A stretch of DNA of 43,494 nt from Mycoplasmopsis gallinarum DSM 19816 (lineage in GTDB: Bacteria; Bacillota_I; Bacilli_A; Mycoplasmatales; Metamycoplasmataceae): the NCBI RefSeq assembly GCF_000621085.1, contig NZ_JHZE01000011.1, positions 1-43,494 of the forward strand, in the 5' to 3' direction. Of the stretch, positions 1 to 9,233 are shown one piece after another (the first letter of the stretch is position 1; each line of letters begins with the position of its first letter). Under the pieces are notes generated by a model. It saw nothing but the letters and a program-made list of their open reading frames with translations. It did no database searches and was not told the DNA's origin. Both the position numbers and the translations under genes were made by a program.

Positions 1-160
1 CATTCTCTTGATACTGCTCAAAATCTTTTTCATATCCTATTCCAAATCTGGTTTCATACCCATTGCCTTTAAATTTTTGATATCCAATTTGTAAATAATT
101 GCCTTTTTCTCTTTTAGATATTGAAATTATTCATGTTCTCTTTCTTGTTTTGCTTGCCAT
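1..160 (-). CDS. IS1634-like transposase, N-terminal part (runs off window)
   Basis: The reading frame starts at the ATG at 160 and runs off the left edge, so about 53 residues are visible. They begin MASKTRKRTWIISISKREKG and continue with a GYQKFKGNG and FGIGYEKDFE stretch, which resembles the N-terminal region of IS1634/IS4-superfamily transposases of mycoplasmas. One Trp is TGA. The DDE catalytic domain would lie outside the window. A TATAAT box lies inside the palindrome GGTATAATACC (163-173), only a few bases from the ATG, so the mRNA may be leaderless. The matching C-terminal end of a similar element, in the same orientation, is at the far end of the window. Family assignment is from remembered sequence features and is moderately sure. 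Confidence 0.6.
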
Positions 161-252
161 ATCGGTATTATACCATTATTTTAGTAGTATCATACTATAT
201 TTTTCACATATTTATTACATAAATATGTGATAATTTAAAATATATAAAAAAA

Positions 253-275
253 TCCCACAAGTGGGAAACGTGGGA
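253..275. repeat. Outer inverted repeat of the left IS1634-like element
   Basis: On the minus strand this reads CCCACGTTTCCCACTTGTGG, and a close match (CCTACGTTTCCCACTTAGTAG) is at 43130-43150, pointing inward at the other end of an element of this kind. Both share ACGTTTCCCACTT exactly. I read it as the 5' terminal repeat. It also contains a small internal hairpin (CCCAC-AA-GTGGG). Confidence 0.6.
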
Positions 276-312
276 CAAATACACTATTCAAAAATTAAGA
301 AAGAAATATTAA

Positions 313-340
313 AAAGCAGTTCCCAATGAACTGCTCTTTT
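313..340 (-). terminator. Intrinsic terminator after the PDH genes
   Basis: An 8-bp stem AGCAGTTC/GAACTGCT (315-322 and 328-335) with a 5-base loop has A- and T-rich flanks on both sides, so it can work in both directions. It lies about 30 bases beyond the lipoyl-domain stop codon and ends the PDH transcript before the IS, so no E3 (pdhD) gene is part of this operon. Confidence 0.75.
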
Positions 341-367
341 ATTTCATTTTTTACAAATCAAGTTTAA

Positions 368-604
368 TTAAGCTTGTTCGATGTGGAAGATTTCGTCTCC
401 AACAGTAATTTCTTGACCTGGTTTGATTAAAATTTCAACGATTTTTCCATTTACTGGTGCAGGAATTTCTGAAGTCATTTTATCAGTTTCAACTGAGAAT
501 AAAATGTCACCTTCTTTAACTTCTTGACCAACAGTAACCATAACTTCTGCTACTGTTCCTTCATGTAATCCTTCACCGATGTCGGTAAATTGCATTTTAA
601 ACAT
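368..604 (-). CDS. Free-standing lipoyl-domain protein of the PDH complex
   Basis: This 78-residue protein is a complete biotinyl/lipoyl domain and nothing else. It starts MFKMQFTDIGEGLHEG, carries the lipoylation loop ETDKMTSEIP with the modifiable Lys42, and ends GDEIFHIEQA. In the usual E2 such a domain sits at the N-terminus ahead of the subunit-binding and catalytic domains; here it is a separate gene placed after the catalytic core. It starts 2 bases after the E2 core stop codon, with its Shine-Dalgarno (TTAGGAGAG) inside the last codons of that gene, so the two are translationally coupled. Inference: the domain is lipoylated and shuttles acetyl groups between E1 and the separate E2 core, or serves another 2-oxoacid step. 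Confidence 0.88.
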   Translation of the reverse strand: MFKMQFTDIGEGLHEGTVAEVMVTVGQEVKEGDILFSVETDKMTSEIPAPVNGKIVEILIKPGQEITVGDEIFHIEQA

Positions 605-606
605 AA

Positions 607-1335
607 TTATAACTCTCCTAATTTTTCTGGTTGTTCTAATAATTCTTTAACTCTGCCATTAAAACGTCCCATATCAGCGCCATCAACTCAACGGTGATCA
701 GCTGCTATTGATAAATACATTGCTTTTTTGACAACAATTTCTTTATCAACTAAGGTTAATTGATCCTCAATTGCGCCGACAGCTGTAATTGCAATTTCTG
801 GGTAATTCATAATTGGGGTACCTCAAAGAACTCCAACTGAACCAACGTTTGTAATAGTATATGAGCCACCTTGCATATCAGCCATTGTTAATTTTTTGTC
901 TCTTGCTAATGTGGCTAATCTTACAATTTCTTGTTGAATTTCAACAATTGATAATTTGTCAGCATTTTTAATCACTGGTACTACAAGTCCATAAGGTGTA
1001 TCAACTGCAATTCCAATGTTTAATGAATCAGGGAATTTAATAACTCCATTTTCTTCATCAACTTTTGCTGCAAACATAGGGTATTCACTTAGGGCAATAG
1101 TAATTGCTTTAATAATTCATGAAAGAAAAGTTAACTTAATACCTTTTTCTGCTAAAACTTTGTCTTTAACTTGAAGACGGTAGTTTCATAAATTAGTTGC
1201 ATCTACTTTTTGCACTAATGAACAATAAGCAACTTGATTCATTGCATTTTTTAAATTTTTTGCAATAGCTTTTCTAATTGGAGGAAGCTTAACTTCTTTT
1301 GCTTCCAATGGTTTTACTTCTATAATTTCGCTCAT
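607..1335 (-). CDS. pdhC: Dihydrolipoamide acetyltransferase (PDH E2), catalytic core only
   Basis: The 242-residue product is the E2 acyltransferase domain alone. It starts MSEIIEVKPLEAKEVKLPPI, leading into a typical IRKAIAKN segment, and near the C-terminus has DHRWVDG with the catalytic His214 and Asp218 of the HxxxDG signature. The lipoyl and peripheral subunit-binding domains expected upstream in one chain are missing; a linker-like peptide and a lipoyl domain are encoded as separate neighbours. Its start lies 2 bases after the stop of the linker ORF and its stop 2 bases before the lipoyl gene, so the three genes form one tight unit. It should transfer acetyl groups from lipoyl-lysine to CoA. 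Without a subunit-binding domain, its docking to E1/E3 is unclear. Confidence 0.88.
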
Positions 1336-1337
1336 AA

Positions 1338-1562
1338 TTATTTCACTTCTTTTTTCTTGTTAATTCTTGCTAAAATAGCTCTTTCTCTTGGAGTTAAATT
1401 AGCATTATCTTCTGTAATTTCTTCTTTAGCTTTAGCTTTTTTATTGGTTTGAGCTAATGCAGAAAAGTCAAGTAAATCGTTAGAAACTTTTAATTGTCCA
1501 ACAACTGCTGGAGCCCCTTCTTCCTCTTTACTTCCACATTTTTTTGCGAAATCTTCGATCAT
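1338..1562 (-). CDS. Small protein resembling an E2 interdomain linker
   Basis: The 74-residue protein begins at the ATG at 1562, chosen because TTAGGAG lies just upstream; a TTG start at 1577 would put the SD inside the gene. It has an Ala/Glu/Lys-rich sequence with KEEEGAPAVVGQLKVSNDLL, which resembles the segment between the lipoyl and catalytic parts of mollicute and firmicute E2 chains, followed by a Lys-rich stretch ending LTPRERAILARINKKKEVK. I see neither a lipoyl domain nor a clear subunit-binding domain. It probably derives from a split E2, and its C-terminal basic helix might still bind E1 or E3. It has its own leader downstream of a hairpin and is tightly coupled to the E2 core gene. 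Confidence 0.65.
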   Translation of the reverse strand: MIEDFAKKCGSKEEEGAPAVVGQLKVSNDLLDFSALAQTNKKAKAKEEITEDNANLTPRERAILARINKKKEVK

Positions 1563-1617
1563 ATTATCTCCTAACAAATTAATTATTTATAGCTTAGTAA
1601 AACTATTAATAATTATA

Positions 1618-1676
1618 AATAAAGAAAAAGGCTTTACTACAAAATATTTTATTTGTAAGAAAACCTTTCTCTTAAT
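1618..1676 (-). terminator. Imperfect hairpin between pdhB and the E2 linker gene
   Basis: In the direction of transcription AAGAGAAAGG pairs imperfectly with CCTTTTTCTTT around a roughly 30-base middle, followed by an AT-rich run. It looks like a weak terminator or processing site after pdhB. A possible -10 for the downstream small genes lies in the AT-rich stretch 1578-1618. Confidence 0.45.
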
Positions 1677-1688
1677 TTAATTTATTTA

Positions 1689-2681
1689 TTATTCTTCATC
1701 TAACATTTCTTCAATTACTGTAGCAATTTTTTCTTTGTCTACCATAAAGTAATTTTCTAATGCTGGAAGAGGAATTGTTACGTCTGGTCCATTTAAACGA
1801 CGTGGTTTTGAAATTAAGTCATCAAAAGCATGTTCGTTTACACGAGCTAACACTTCGGTTGCAATTGAACCATATTCTACAGCTTCTGAAACTACTAATA
1901 CACGTCCAGTTTTTTTAACAGATTCAATAACTGTTGCTGTATCTAATGGTTTAATTGTTCTTAAGTCAACCACTTCTACTGAATATGATTTTCCTTTTTC
2001 TGCTAATAATTTTAAAGCAGCAATTGTTTCATGAACCATGTGTCCATATGCAACAACTGTTAAATCTTCACCTGGAACTACAACATTTGCTTTACCAATT
2101 TCAACTTTGTAGTATCCTGCTGGAATTTCTTGTTTGAAAGCACGATAGTCACGTTTGTGTTCTAAGAATACAACTGGATCTGGATCTTCAATAGCTGCAA
2201 TCATTAAACCTTTAGTGTCATATGGGGTTGAAGGCATAACAACTTTTAATCCTGGAATATGTGCATATAATGCTTCCAATGATTCTGAGTGGTGTTCTAA
2301 AGCCTTAACCCCACCACCACATGGCATACGTAAAACCATAGGAACTGTCATTGTTCCTCTTGATCTATTTCTCATACGAGCTGCGTTTGAGAAAATTTGA
2401 CCCATTGCGTACATTGAGAAACCTGAGAATTGAATTTCGATAACTGGTTTTAATCCAGCAATAGCTGCACCAATAGCTGAACCTGCAATAGCTGATTCTG
2501 AAATTGGGGCATCTCAAACTCTATCTACACCATATTTTTGTTGAAGCCCTTGTGTAGCACGGAAAACACCACCTTCATATCCGGCATCTTCACCATAAAT
2601 AACAACTGACTTATCTCTTTCCATCATTAAATCTAATGCATGTGTAAGAGCACCAATATTATTAACTGTAATTTTTTCCAT
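1689..2681 (-). CDS. pdhB: Pyruvate dehydrogenase E1 component, beta subunit
   Basis: The complete 330-residue protein starts MEKITVNNIGALTHALDLMM behind the Shine-Dalgarno AAGGAG. It has the usual E1-beta order: GEDAGYEGGVFRATQGLQ, DAPISESAIAGSAIGAAIAG (pyrimidine/TPP-facing region), RMPCGGGVKALEHHSESLE and, in the C-terminal transketolase domain, LRTIKPLD and VSEAVEYGS. Length is normal for the family. It pairs with the alpha subunit encoded 27 bases upstream to form the E1 heterotetramer that decarboxylates pyruvate and reductively acetylates lipoyl groups. Trp codons here are TGA. Confidence 0.95.
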
Positions 2682-2708
2682 TTTTATCTCCTTAATATCC
2701 CACTGATA

Positions 2709-3803
2709 TTATTTTTTTAAAAATCTTCTGTTAGCTTCTTTTTGAGCTTTTAATTCATCTGTTAATTCTGCATAGGTGTAGTCATAAATGTCATCAAATG
2801 ATTCTGAATTAAGAATTTCAGTTGATTTTTCATATGCTTCTTTAGCTTCATTTTTGGCTTCTTCGATGTATTGAGTTCTTAATTCTTCAGTTAAGTAACC
2901 TTTATCCATTAAGAATTTTTCAATTCTGTGCATTGCCTCTCATTTTTCATGTTCAAGTTCTTCTTCTTTTGTACGGTAAACACGAGGATCATCACTTGTT
3001 GTATGTTGTCCTTGACGTCATGTAACAAATTCAATAAGAACTGGTCCATGTCCTTCTCTTGCATATTGATATGCTTCTTTAGCAACTTCATATGATGCAA
3101 GTAAATCGTTTCCATCTACACGAATACCTGGAATGTCATATGATTTTGCTCTTTGTGATAATGTTTTAACTTTATAACTATTTCTTTCTGGAACTGAAAT
3201 AGCTCATTGGTTATTAATAATAGCAAAAACTACAGGTAAATCACGTACTGAAGCTAAGTTAAGCCCTTCGTGGAATTCACCTTCATTGGTTCCACCATTA
3301 CCAATAGTTGTAAGAGCAATTTTGTTTTTTCCTTCCATTTTTAATGCATATGCAACACCATCTGCCATTGAAATTTGTGATCCAATAACAACTTGCATTG
3401 GAAGTACATTAACATCTTTTTTAAATTTAGAACCTAATTCTGAACCTCTTCAATATAGGTAAATGTTTTCCATTGGAATACCACGTGATAATTGTGATGC
3501 TAGCACACGGTAGTGTGGAACGAATCAGTCATCTTTTTCTAAAGCATAACCAATAGCTGATAAAACAGCTTCTTCACCTAAGTTAGGCGCAAAGGTACCT
3601 AAACGTCCTGTTTTTTGTAAAGTTAATGCATATAAATCTCATTCACGAGATCTAATCATAATTTTATACATTTCTAATAATTGTTCTTTTGATGCACTAG
3701 TTTCAAAATTTTTATCAATTAAGTCACCGTTTACATCTAAGAAACGAATCATTTCTTTTGGGTCTGACATAACTTTGTCAGGTTGAATGTATTTAAATTT
3801 CAT
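2709..3803 (-). CDS. pdhA: Pyruvate dehydrogenase E1 component, alpha subunit
   Basis: The 364-residue product reads through internal TGA (Trp) codons. It starts MKFKYIQPDKVMSDPKEMIR behind GAAGGAGAGCGA, a strong Shine-Dalgarno. The thiamine diphosphate motif is visible as IGNGGTNEGEFHEGLN leading to IINNQWAIS. In most E1-alpha proteins the motif begins GDG, with Asp binding Mg2+; here it is GNG. The C-terminus ends ANRRFLKK. First gene of the operon, with a promoter and a palindrome just upstream. E1 alpha/beta catalyse the TPP-dependent decarboxylation of pyruvate. The gene is otherwise intact and of normal length, so it is very likely functional. Confidence 0.94.
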
Positions 3804-3821
3804 TCGCTCTCCTTCAAAATT

Positions 3822-3850
3822 TGCAATTAAATTGCATATAAATTATAACA
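3822..3850 (-). promoter_or_regulatory. pdhA promoter with a palindrome at the start of the transcript
   Basis: On the minus strand an extended -10 (TGTTATAAT, hexamer at 3842-3847) is followed about 5 bases later by the perfect palindrome TGCAATTAAATTGCA (3822-3836), which would cover the transcription start. This could be an operator for the PDH operon. The rest of the divergent gap to 4068 is AT-rich and holds a TATAAT for the plus-strand gene at 4069. Confidence 0.5.
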
Positions 3851-4068
3851 ATAAAACAAATGAATATCTTAATTTATTTGTAAGAAAAAAAATTACACTT
3901 TAATTTTCATTTCCTAATTGTTTCCTAAAATTTAATTCATTTTTGCCTTAAAAAAATCTCAAAAATGAAAAATTAAAAAATAAGACTTTATATTTTTAGC
4001 ACTATTGAAATTTTTAAATTATTTTTTATAATTTATAAAATAATAAATTAAAAAATAAGGATATTAAT

Positions 4069-4314
4069 ATGGCAGAAAATAAAGAAATTAAAAAAGAAGC
4101 TACTGTTTACCATGTTACTCCAAAAGGTGACCACTGACAAGTAAAGGGAGCTGGTAATTTAAAAGCTACTAAATTATTTAACACTCAAAAAGAAGCAATT
4201 GAGTATGCAAATGAAATTGCTAAAAAAAGAGAAGGTTCATTATTAATTCACCGTACTAATGGACAAGTTAGAGACAGTAAAAGTTTCAAACCTAAAAAAA
4301 CATCTAAAAAATAG
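4069..4314 (+). CDS. DUF2188 family small protein
   Basis: This 81-residue basic protein starts MAENKEIKKEATVYHVTPKG and continues DHWQVKGAGNLKATKLFNTQ, then KEAIEYANEIAKKREGSLLI and HRTNGQVRDSKSFKPKK. This is the DUF2188 pattern: a YHV(T/V)P strand, a W-V-KG turn, a TKxFxTxxEAxxxA helix and an (I/V)HxxxGxI strand. Its function is unknown. An AAGGATATTAAT leader and the box TATAATTTATAAAAT precede it. Only 5 bases separate it from the cardiolipin synthase gene, so the two are probably co-transcribed. The Trp is TGA. I know of no proven role for this family in mycoplasmas. Confidence 0.8.
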
Positions 4315-4319
4315 AATCT

Positions 4320-5822
4320 ATGGCCAAGTTTATTAAAACTTTTTTTTGAATTTTTTCAGCAATTATTTTTTATTCAATAATAATTGCTATTTTATTTTTA
4401 ATTTATAAAGTAAATGTTGAAATTTTTATTGTTTTGGTTTTTTTATCTTATTTTCTAAATGCCTTAACTACTATTGTTATTTTTAATCAAAATCGTTCAG
4501 AAACTTCAAAATTATCTTGAATGCTTCTTATTATTACTTTTCCTTTATTGGGCCATTTATGCTATTTTGCTTTTGGTTCCAAATTTAGAAATAAAAAAGA
4601 GCAAAAATTAATTAAAAATAAGCAATATTATTTGCAAACTTATGAAGATTATTGACAAAAATATGAATATAGTCGACTTGAACAATTAAGTAAATTAAAT
4701 CGCGCTACTTTTTTAAAAGCAAATTATAATTTTTATCATCATCCACACAATTTTTTTGAAGATTTATTTAAACAAATCAAAGAAGCCAAAAAATCTATTT
4801 ATTTGATTTCTTATATTTTAAAACCAGGTGAGATACTTGATACTTTGTGTGATTTGTTATTGGAAAAAGCTAATCAAGGAGTTAAAATTCATTGATTAAT
4901 TGATGATTTTGGTCGTGGTTTAGTAAAACCAAAATATTTTGTTAAATTAAAAAAGAATCATAATGTGGAAATTGTTTTTATTTCTAAAGTATTTTATCCT
5001 TTTATTCATTCACAAAATTTTTATCGCAATCACCAAAAGTTCTATGTAATAGACAATGAAATAGTTTTTGGTGGTGGTTGCAACATCAGCGATGAATATG
5101 TGGGGTTATCTAAAAAATATGGTGACTGAGTAGATTTAAATTACGTTTTAAGGGGCAAGCATGTTAATTCATATATTTTATTGTTTTTAAAATATTGAAA
5201 ACTTTGAGGACCTAAAAAATCTATTTTGAATCAAAGCAGTATTAAATCATTATTGAATTGAAAAATTACAGATGAAAATGAGAATTCCTTGGCTTTATTA
5301 ACTCATGATTCTCCTGTTTATAATATAAGCAAGCTGGAATATAACTTATTGTTTCTAATTTCAATTGCAAGAAAAAAAATTAGAATTGCCACTCCTTATT
5401 TTTCAGTTCCTTCATCTATTATTAATTCTTTAATTCTAGCTTTAAATTCAGGAGTTGAAATTGAAATTTATTTTCCTGGCTTACCTGACAAAAAAATTAT
5501 TTGAAATAGCAGTTTAAATGAATTAAAAAAATTGGAAGAATATGGCTTAAAGTTATATATTTATCAAAATAGTTTTTTACATTCAAAATGTGGCATTATT
5601 GATGATTCAATTGGTTTCGTAGGCTCATCAAATATGGATATGCGTTCAATGTATGCTCAATATGAATTGTTGGATATTTTTACAGGAGAAGCTGTTAGTC
5701 AATTAAATGTAATTATGAATTCTTACCAACACAATTCATACTTACATAAAGAAAATCCAATTCAAAATCGAAAAAACTTATTAGCTGAAACTTTTTATGA
5801 AGGGATTAAACCATTAGTATAA
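4320..5822 (+). CDS. cls: Cardiolipin synthase (phospholipase D superfamily)
   Basis: A 500-residue membrane enzyme once TGA is read as Trp. Two or three N-terminal membrane segments (about residues 8-35, 36-52 and 63-80) are followed by two phospholipase D HKD motifs: HQKFYVID (His238, Lys240, Asp245), then GGGCNISDEYVG, and HSKCGIID (His421, Lys423, Asp428), then GSSNMDMRS. This layout matches bacterial cardiolipin synthase, which joins two phosphatidylglycerols to make cardiolipin and glycerol at the membrane. The start is the ATG at 4320; there is no strong Shine-Dalgarno, and translation may be coupled to the preceding gene, whose stop is 5 bases away. The next gene begins 2 bases after its stop. 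Confidence 0.93.
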
Positions 5823-5824
5823 AT

Positions 5825-7726
5825 ATGAAAAAACCTAAATGATGATTAACCGGTTTGCTTTGTCCTCTTTTATTAGCACCAAGTTGTTTTAACCAAAATA
5901 GTGAAATTAAAAAAACAAATAGTAATGAAACAAAAGATGATAAAGCAAATTCCTTATCTAATTCTGATGATGCAAATATTGTTACTGATGTTTCTGAGAA
6001 AAATGAAAGTGCATCTGATTCAATTAATAAAAAAGATGAGAACTCTAATAAATTAATTGAATCTGAATCATCATCTCAAGATAGTTCAGAAAACAATTTG
6101 AATAATGATTCAAATGATTCAAATCAAGATAATTCTATTGAAGAAGATACTCAAAGTAATAAAAAAACAGTTTCTGATGATTTAACTGAAGAATCAAGCC
6201 GAGAAACTGATAATCATTCTGAAATTAAAGAAATTGAAAATAACGTTGATGAAAATGAACATTCAGAAGATGAAATTGTAAATGACAATTCCGAAAATAA
6301 TGAAAATGAAGGAACAGAAAATTCTACCAATTCTTCATCTGAAAATAGTTCAACCGTTGAGAACACAGAAAAAGTAAAAGAAACAGCTCAAGGTTATTAC
6401 CTAGAATTTCCTAATGCTTATAAATATTTTGAACGCACTCCAGAATATTTCAAATTAAATTCAAATCGTGAATATTTACAAAAAATTCAAAATCGTACTT
6501 TTTCAATTTTTTGAACTTTTAATGATGGTAGTTTTACAGCTGGAACTTTTTGATTATTAGACTATAAAGTAATAGAAGAAAAGAAAAAATACAAATTATT
6601 TTTAGCAACTAATCACCACGTTGCAGTTGATTTATTTCATGCTAATGATTACCCTGAATATCAACAACCAAATCGCGAAAAGCAAATAGATCAAATGATT
6701 GTCAATATTAAAGATAATTTAATTGATAATGGAGCAAAAACTTATTCTTGAAATTTAAGTAAAAATCAGTGACCTCGCAATTTTTATCTTGCTAGAAATT
6801 TTATTTATAATGCAAATAATGGGCGGAGTCATTATGCTGATTTTGCAGTAGTTGAATGAGACATTGATTTTAGTCAAATAAATTTGCGTGATTTGCATCA
6901 AAAAGCAATTGCCAAAAGAATAATTAATGCAATGGTAGAAGTAGACTGAAGCATTAATCAAGCGCAAAACAATTTATCAATGAATTTAAAACATAATCCA
7001 TATGTCTCAATAGACTATGGATCAATTTTAGAATTAAGAAATAATATTATCGGTTTTCAAAATAATTCAAGTAATTTAAATGAAGTTAAAACATACCAAA
7101 AAGCTGAACAAATTGATAAATATTTAAATAATATTTTTAATCAAACTCAAAATATTAATTATTATTTTAAGCCTAATTTATTTTATGTTTATGGACATCC
7201 AGTGGTTAATAATCGTATTGCCACTTTTAGTAATGTAATGGCTGAGGACTTAGATTCATTTAATCACTCAGATTGAATTAAGACTTCAATGTATATACAA
7301 ATGGAAAAAGAATATCATAATCTTCCGGTTGCAAGCCATGGCAATCGTTTTAATAATGAAGAATTGCCTAATTTTTATGGTTTAGTTTATTTAGGTTCAC
7401 AAAGAAATAGAATTATGGGCGGCGCAAGTGGCGCTTTAGTTATAGATCAGGATGGAATGCCTTTAGGAATTGCTTTTGCTGAACCAAAGAGTCCATCAAT
7501 TGTTTATGTCAATCAAAACAATAAATATGCTACAAATTATAGTTTTTTATTTCAACAATTTGTTCAACAACATGCAATTTATACTAATCAAGGTCAAATT
7601 GAAAAATACAATTTAATTGATGGTAGAGATAAAAATAGATATCCACATCAAAAAAGTTCTTATAAAGAACAATTGATTAAAATTTACGGATTAAATTATT
7701 CAACTAAATTATTTGAAAATGAATAA
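5825..7726 (+). CDS. DUF31 (Mycop_pep) trypsin-like surface protease, lipoprotein
   Basis: A 633-residue protein in one frame if TGA is Trp. It has a lipoprotein signal ending in the lipobox LLAPSC (Cys at about residue 22), a long acidic Ser/Asn/Glu/Asp-rich spacer (about 25-185), then a DUF31 chymotrypsin-fold domain. The triad can be placed at ATNHHV (His265), YADFAVVEW (Asp339) and GGASGALV (Ser535). This family includes the mycoplasma immunoglobulin protease MIP, which works with the Ig-binding protein MIB. No MIB-like gene is next to it here, so an IgG target is not supported by context. It should be anchored on the outer face of the membrane by its lipid. It is probably co-transcribed with cls, 2 bases upstream. 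Confidence 0.87.
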
Positions 7727-7777
7727 TTGATTAAAACCATTGAAAACTGAAAAGAGACATAAAAAATACATATTTTT

Positions 7778-9090
7778 AAACTGAGACATAAAAATTGAAC
7801 AAAAGTTTAATTTATCATAACACTTCAAGATTCTTGAGGTGTTATTCAATTCAGTACAGATTAAATTCTTTCAATGTTATATAAAATATAAGATTAGTAA
7901 TTAAATTTTTAAGTACTTTAAATTTAATTTTTGATATGTCTATTAATTTTAAACATTCAGATTTCAAAATTGAAAAGAAATATTCGGATTCCCTATTATC
8001 CAAAAAATTTCCAACTCTTCCCATTGAAACCATTCCATTCTTCTTTTGAATCGTTTCTACATAATTTTTTGAAGAACATTGAAATCCATGATCAGAATGT
8101 GCAATTCATTTTTGATTTAATTTTGTTTTTGACATATGTTGCATAACCAATTCAAGATCATTTCTTGTTGAAAGATTGTAATTAATAAGATATTTACTTT
8201 TATGATCAATAGCAACTGACAAGAAAACAAAATTGTTTTCGCAATTTTTTGGTTCTTGAATATATGTTACATCTGTTGCAATAATTTGATTTTTTTACCT
8301 TTGTAATCTCGATTTATTAAATCAATAAATTTTACATTTGTATTTTTTTGTTCTCTATCTTTTCTCTTTTTTCTAATTAAACAAAGCAAACTTAATCTAT
8401 TCATTATTCTACCAATAGTTCTATAATTAAGCGTTATTTGATATTTTCTTTTTATATAATTTTCAAGTTTTTTTCTTCCAAATAAGCATTTATTTTGTTT
8501 AATGATTTAATTACTAATTCATCATATTTATTATTAAATTTTAAATTTTTATTTTGTTTATGTTTTGTTTTTAAATTATGAATAGTTGATTTAGACTTGC
8601 TAAAAGAAAGACCTAATTTTCTTACTAAAATTGAAGATTTTTTTATCTTAGAAATATCAACTTCAATTCCATTTTTGTCAAAAGAATCTTTGTAAATTTC
8701 CAAAAGTTTTATCAATTGTTCTTTTGGCATTTTTTCTCATTCTTTTTTAACAATTTCAATTGAGGTTATATTTTTCTTTTTTGGCCTTCCTGCGCCTTTA
8801 CCTTTTTTAGGAGATTTGCCTGTTTAATATTCTAAATTAGTCATACCTAAATTATATCTTTTGTAATTTCTAATAAAATACTTTTCACTTCTATGAATTT
8901 TTTATCAAAAAAGCTAATTCCTCTGATTGAGAGAAATTTAATTTTAAAATCATTTTTTGCAATTAAACCTTTTTTATAATCATGATAAATTGAAAAAAGT
9001 TCAAGTCATTTATGTTGTTTAAGTTGTCTCATATATTCCCTTATACAAAAAACACGAAATATGGATTGTCTATATTTCGTGTCCCGGTTT
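7778..9090 (-). mobile_element. Decayed IS3-family insertion sequence (copy 1)
   Basis: The terminal repeats are AAACTGAGACATAAAAATTGAAC at the low end and, read inward from 9090, AAACCGGGACACGAAATATAG. The transposase (ATG at 9032) is broken. Fragments in different frames give an N-terminal MRQLKQHKWLELFS, a GKGAGRPKKKN linker, and an orfB-type rve domain with ATDVTYI, HSDHGFQCSS and GRVGNFLDNRESEYFF, which supply the three DDE acids. At least two frameshifts and one CAA-to-TAA stop (near 8827) interrupt it. A second partial copy in opposite orientation is at 11504-12195. A second GAGACATAAAAA lies at 7753-7764, outside the repeat, and may be an older element end. Confidence 0.8.
7851..9032 (-). 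pseudogene. IS3-family transposase remnant
   Basis: The best-preserved pieces are the orfA-like part (8452-8730 and upstream to 9032) and the DDE C-terminal part (7851-8033 and upstream). The chain cannot be read in one frame because of a shift near 8920, a stop near 8827, and shifts near 8475 and 8290. IS3 elements normally make OrfAB by programmed frameshifting, but the several unrelated lesions here show decay. Confidence 0.75.
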
Positions 9091-9233
9091 ATGGATTTAT
9101 TAACTGTATCTTTTTAATTTAAACTAAAAAAATATTAAAAGATTTTTTAATAACATCTTAATATTTTGTTACAATGATAAAAAAAATAAATAAACATTAC
9201 AGAAGTTATAATTATAAGGAGATTTTACCTATT

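Noticed and set aside
1955-2400. Plus-strand open frames opposite pdhB
   Set aside because: They have no Shine-Dalgarno, low-complexity translations and lie wholly opposite a conserved gene.
5825-7726. An IgG-cleaving MIB-MIP pair
   Set aside because: The DUF31 protease is present, but no MIB-like Ig-binding gene is beside it.
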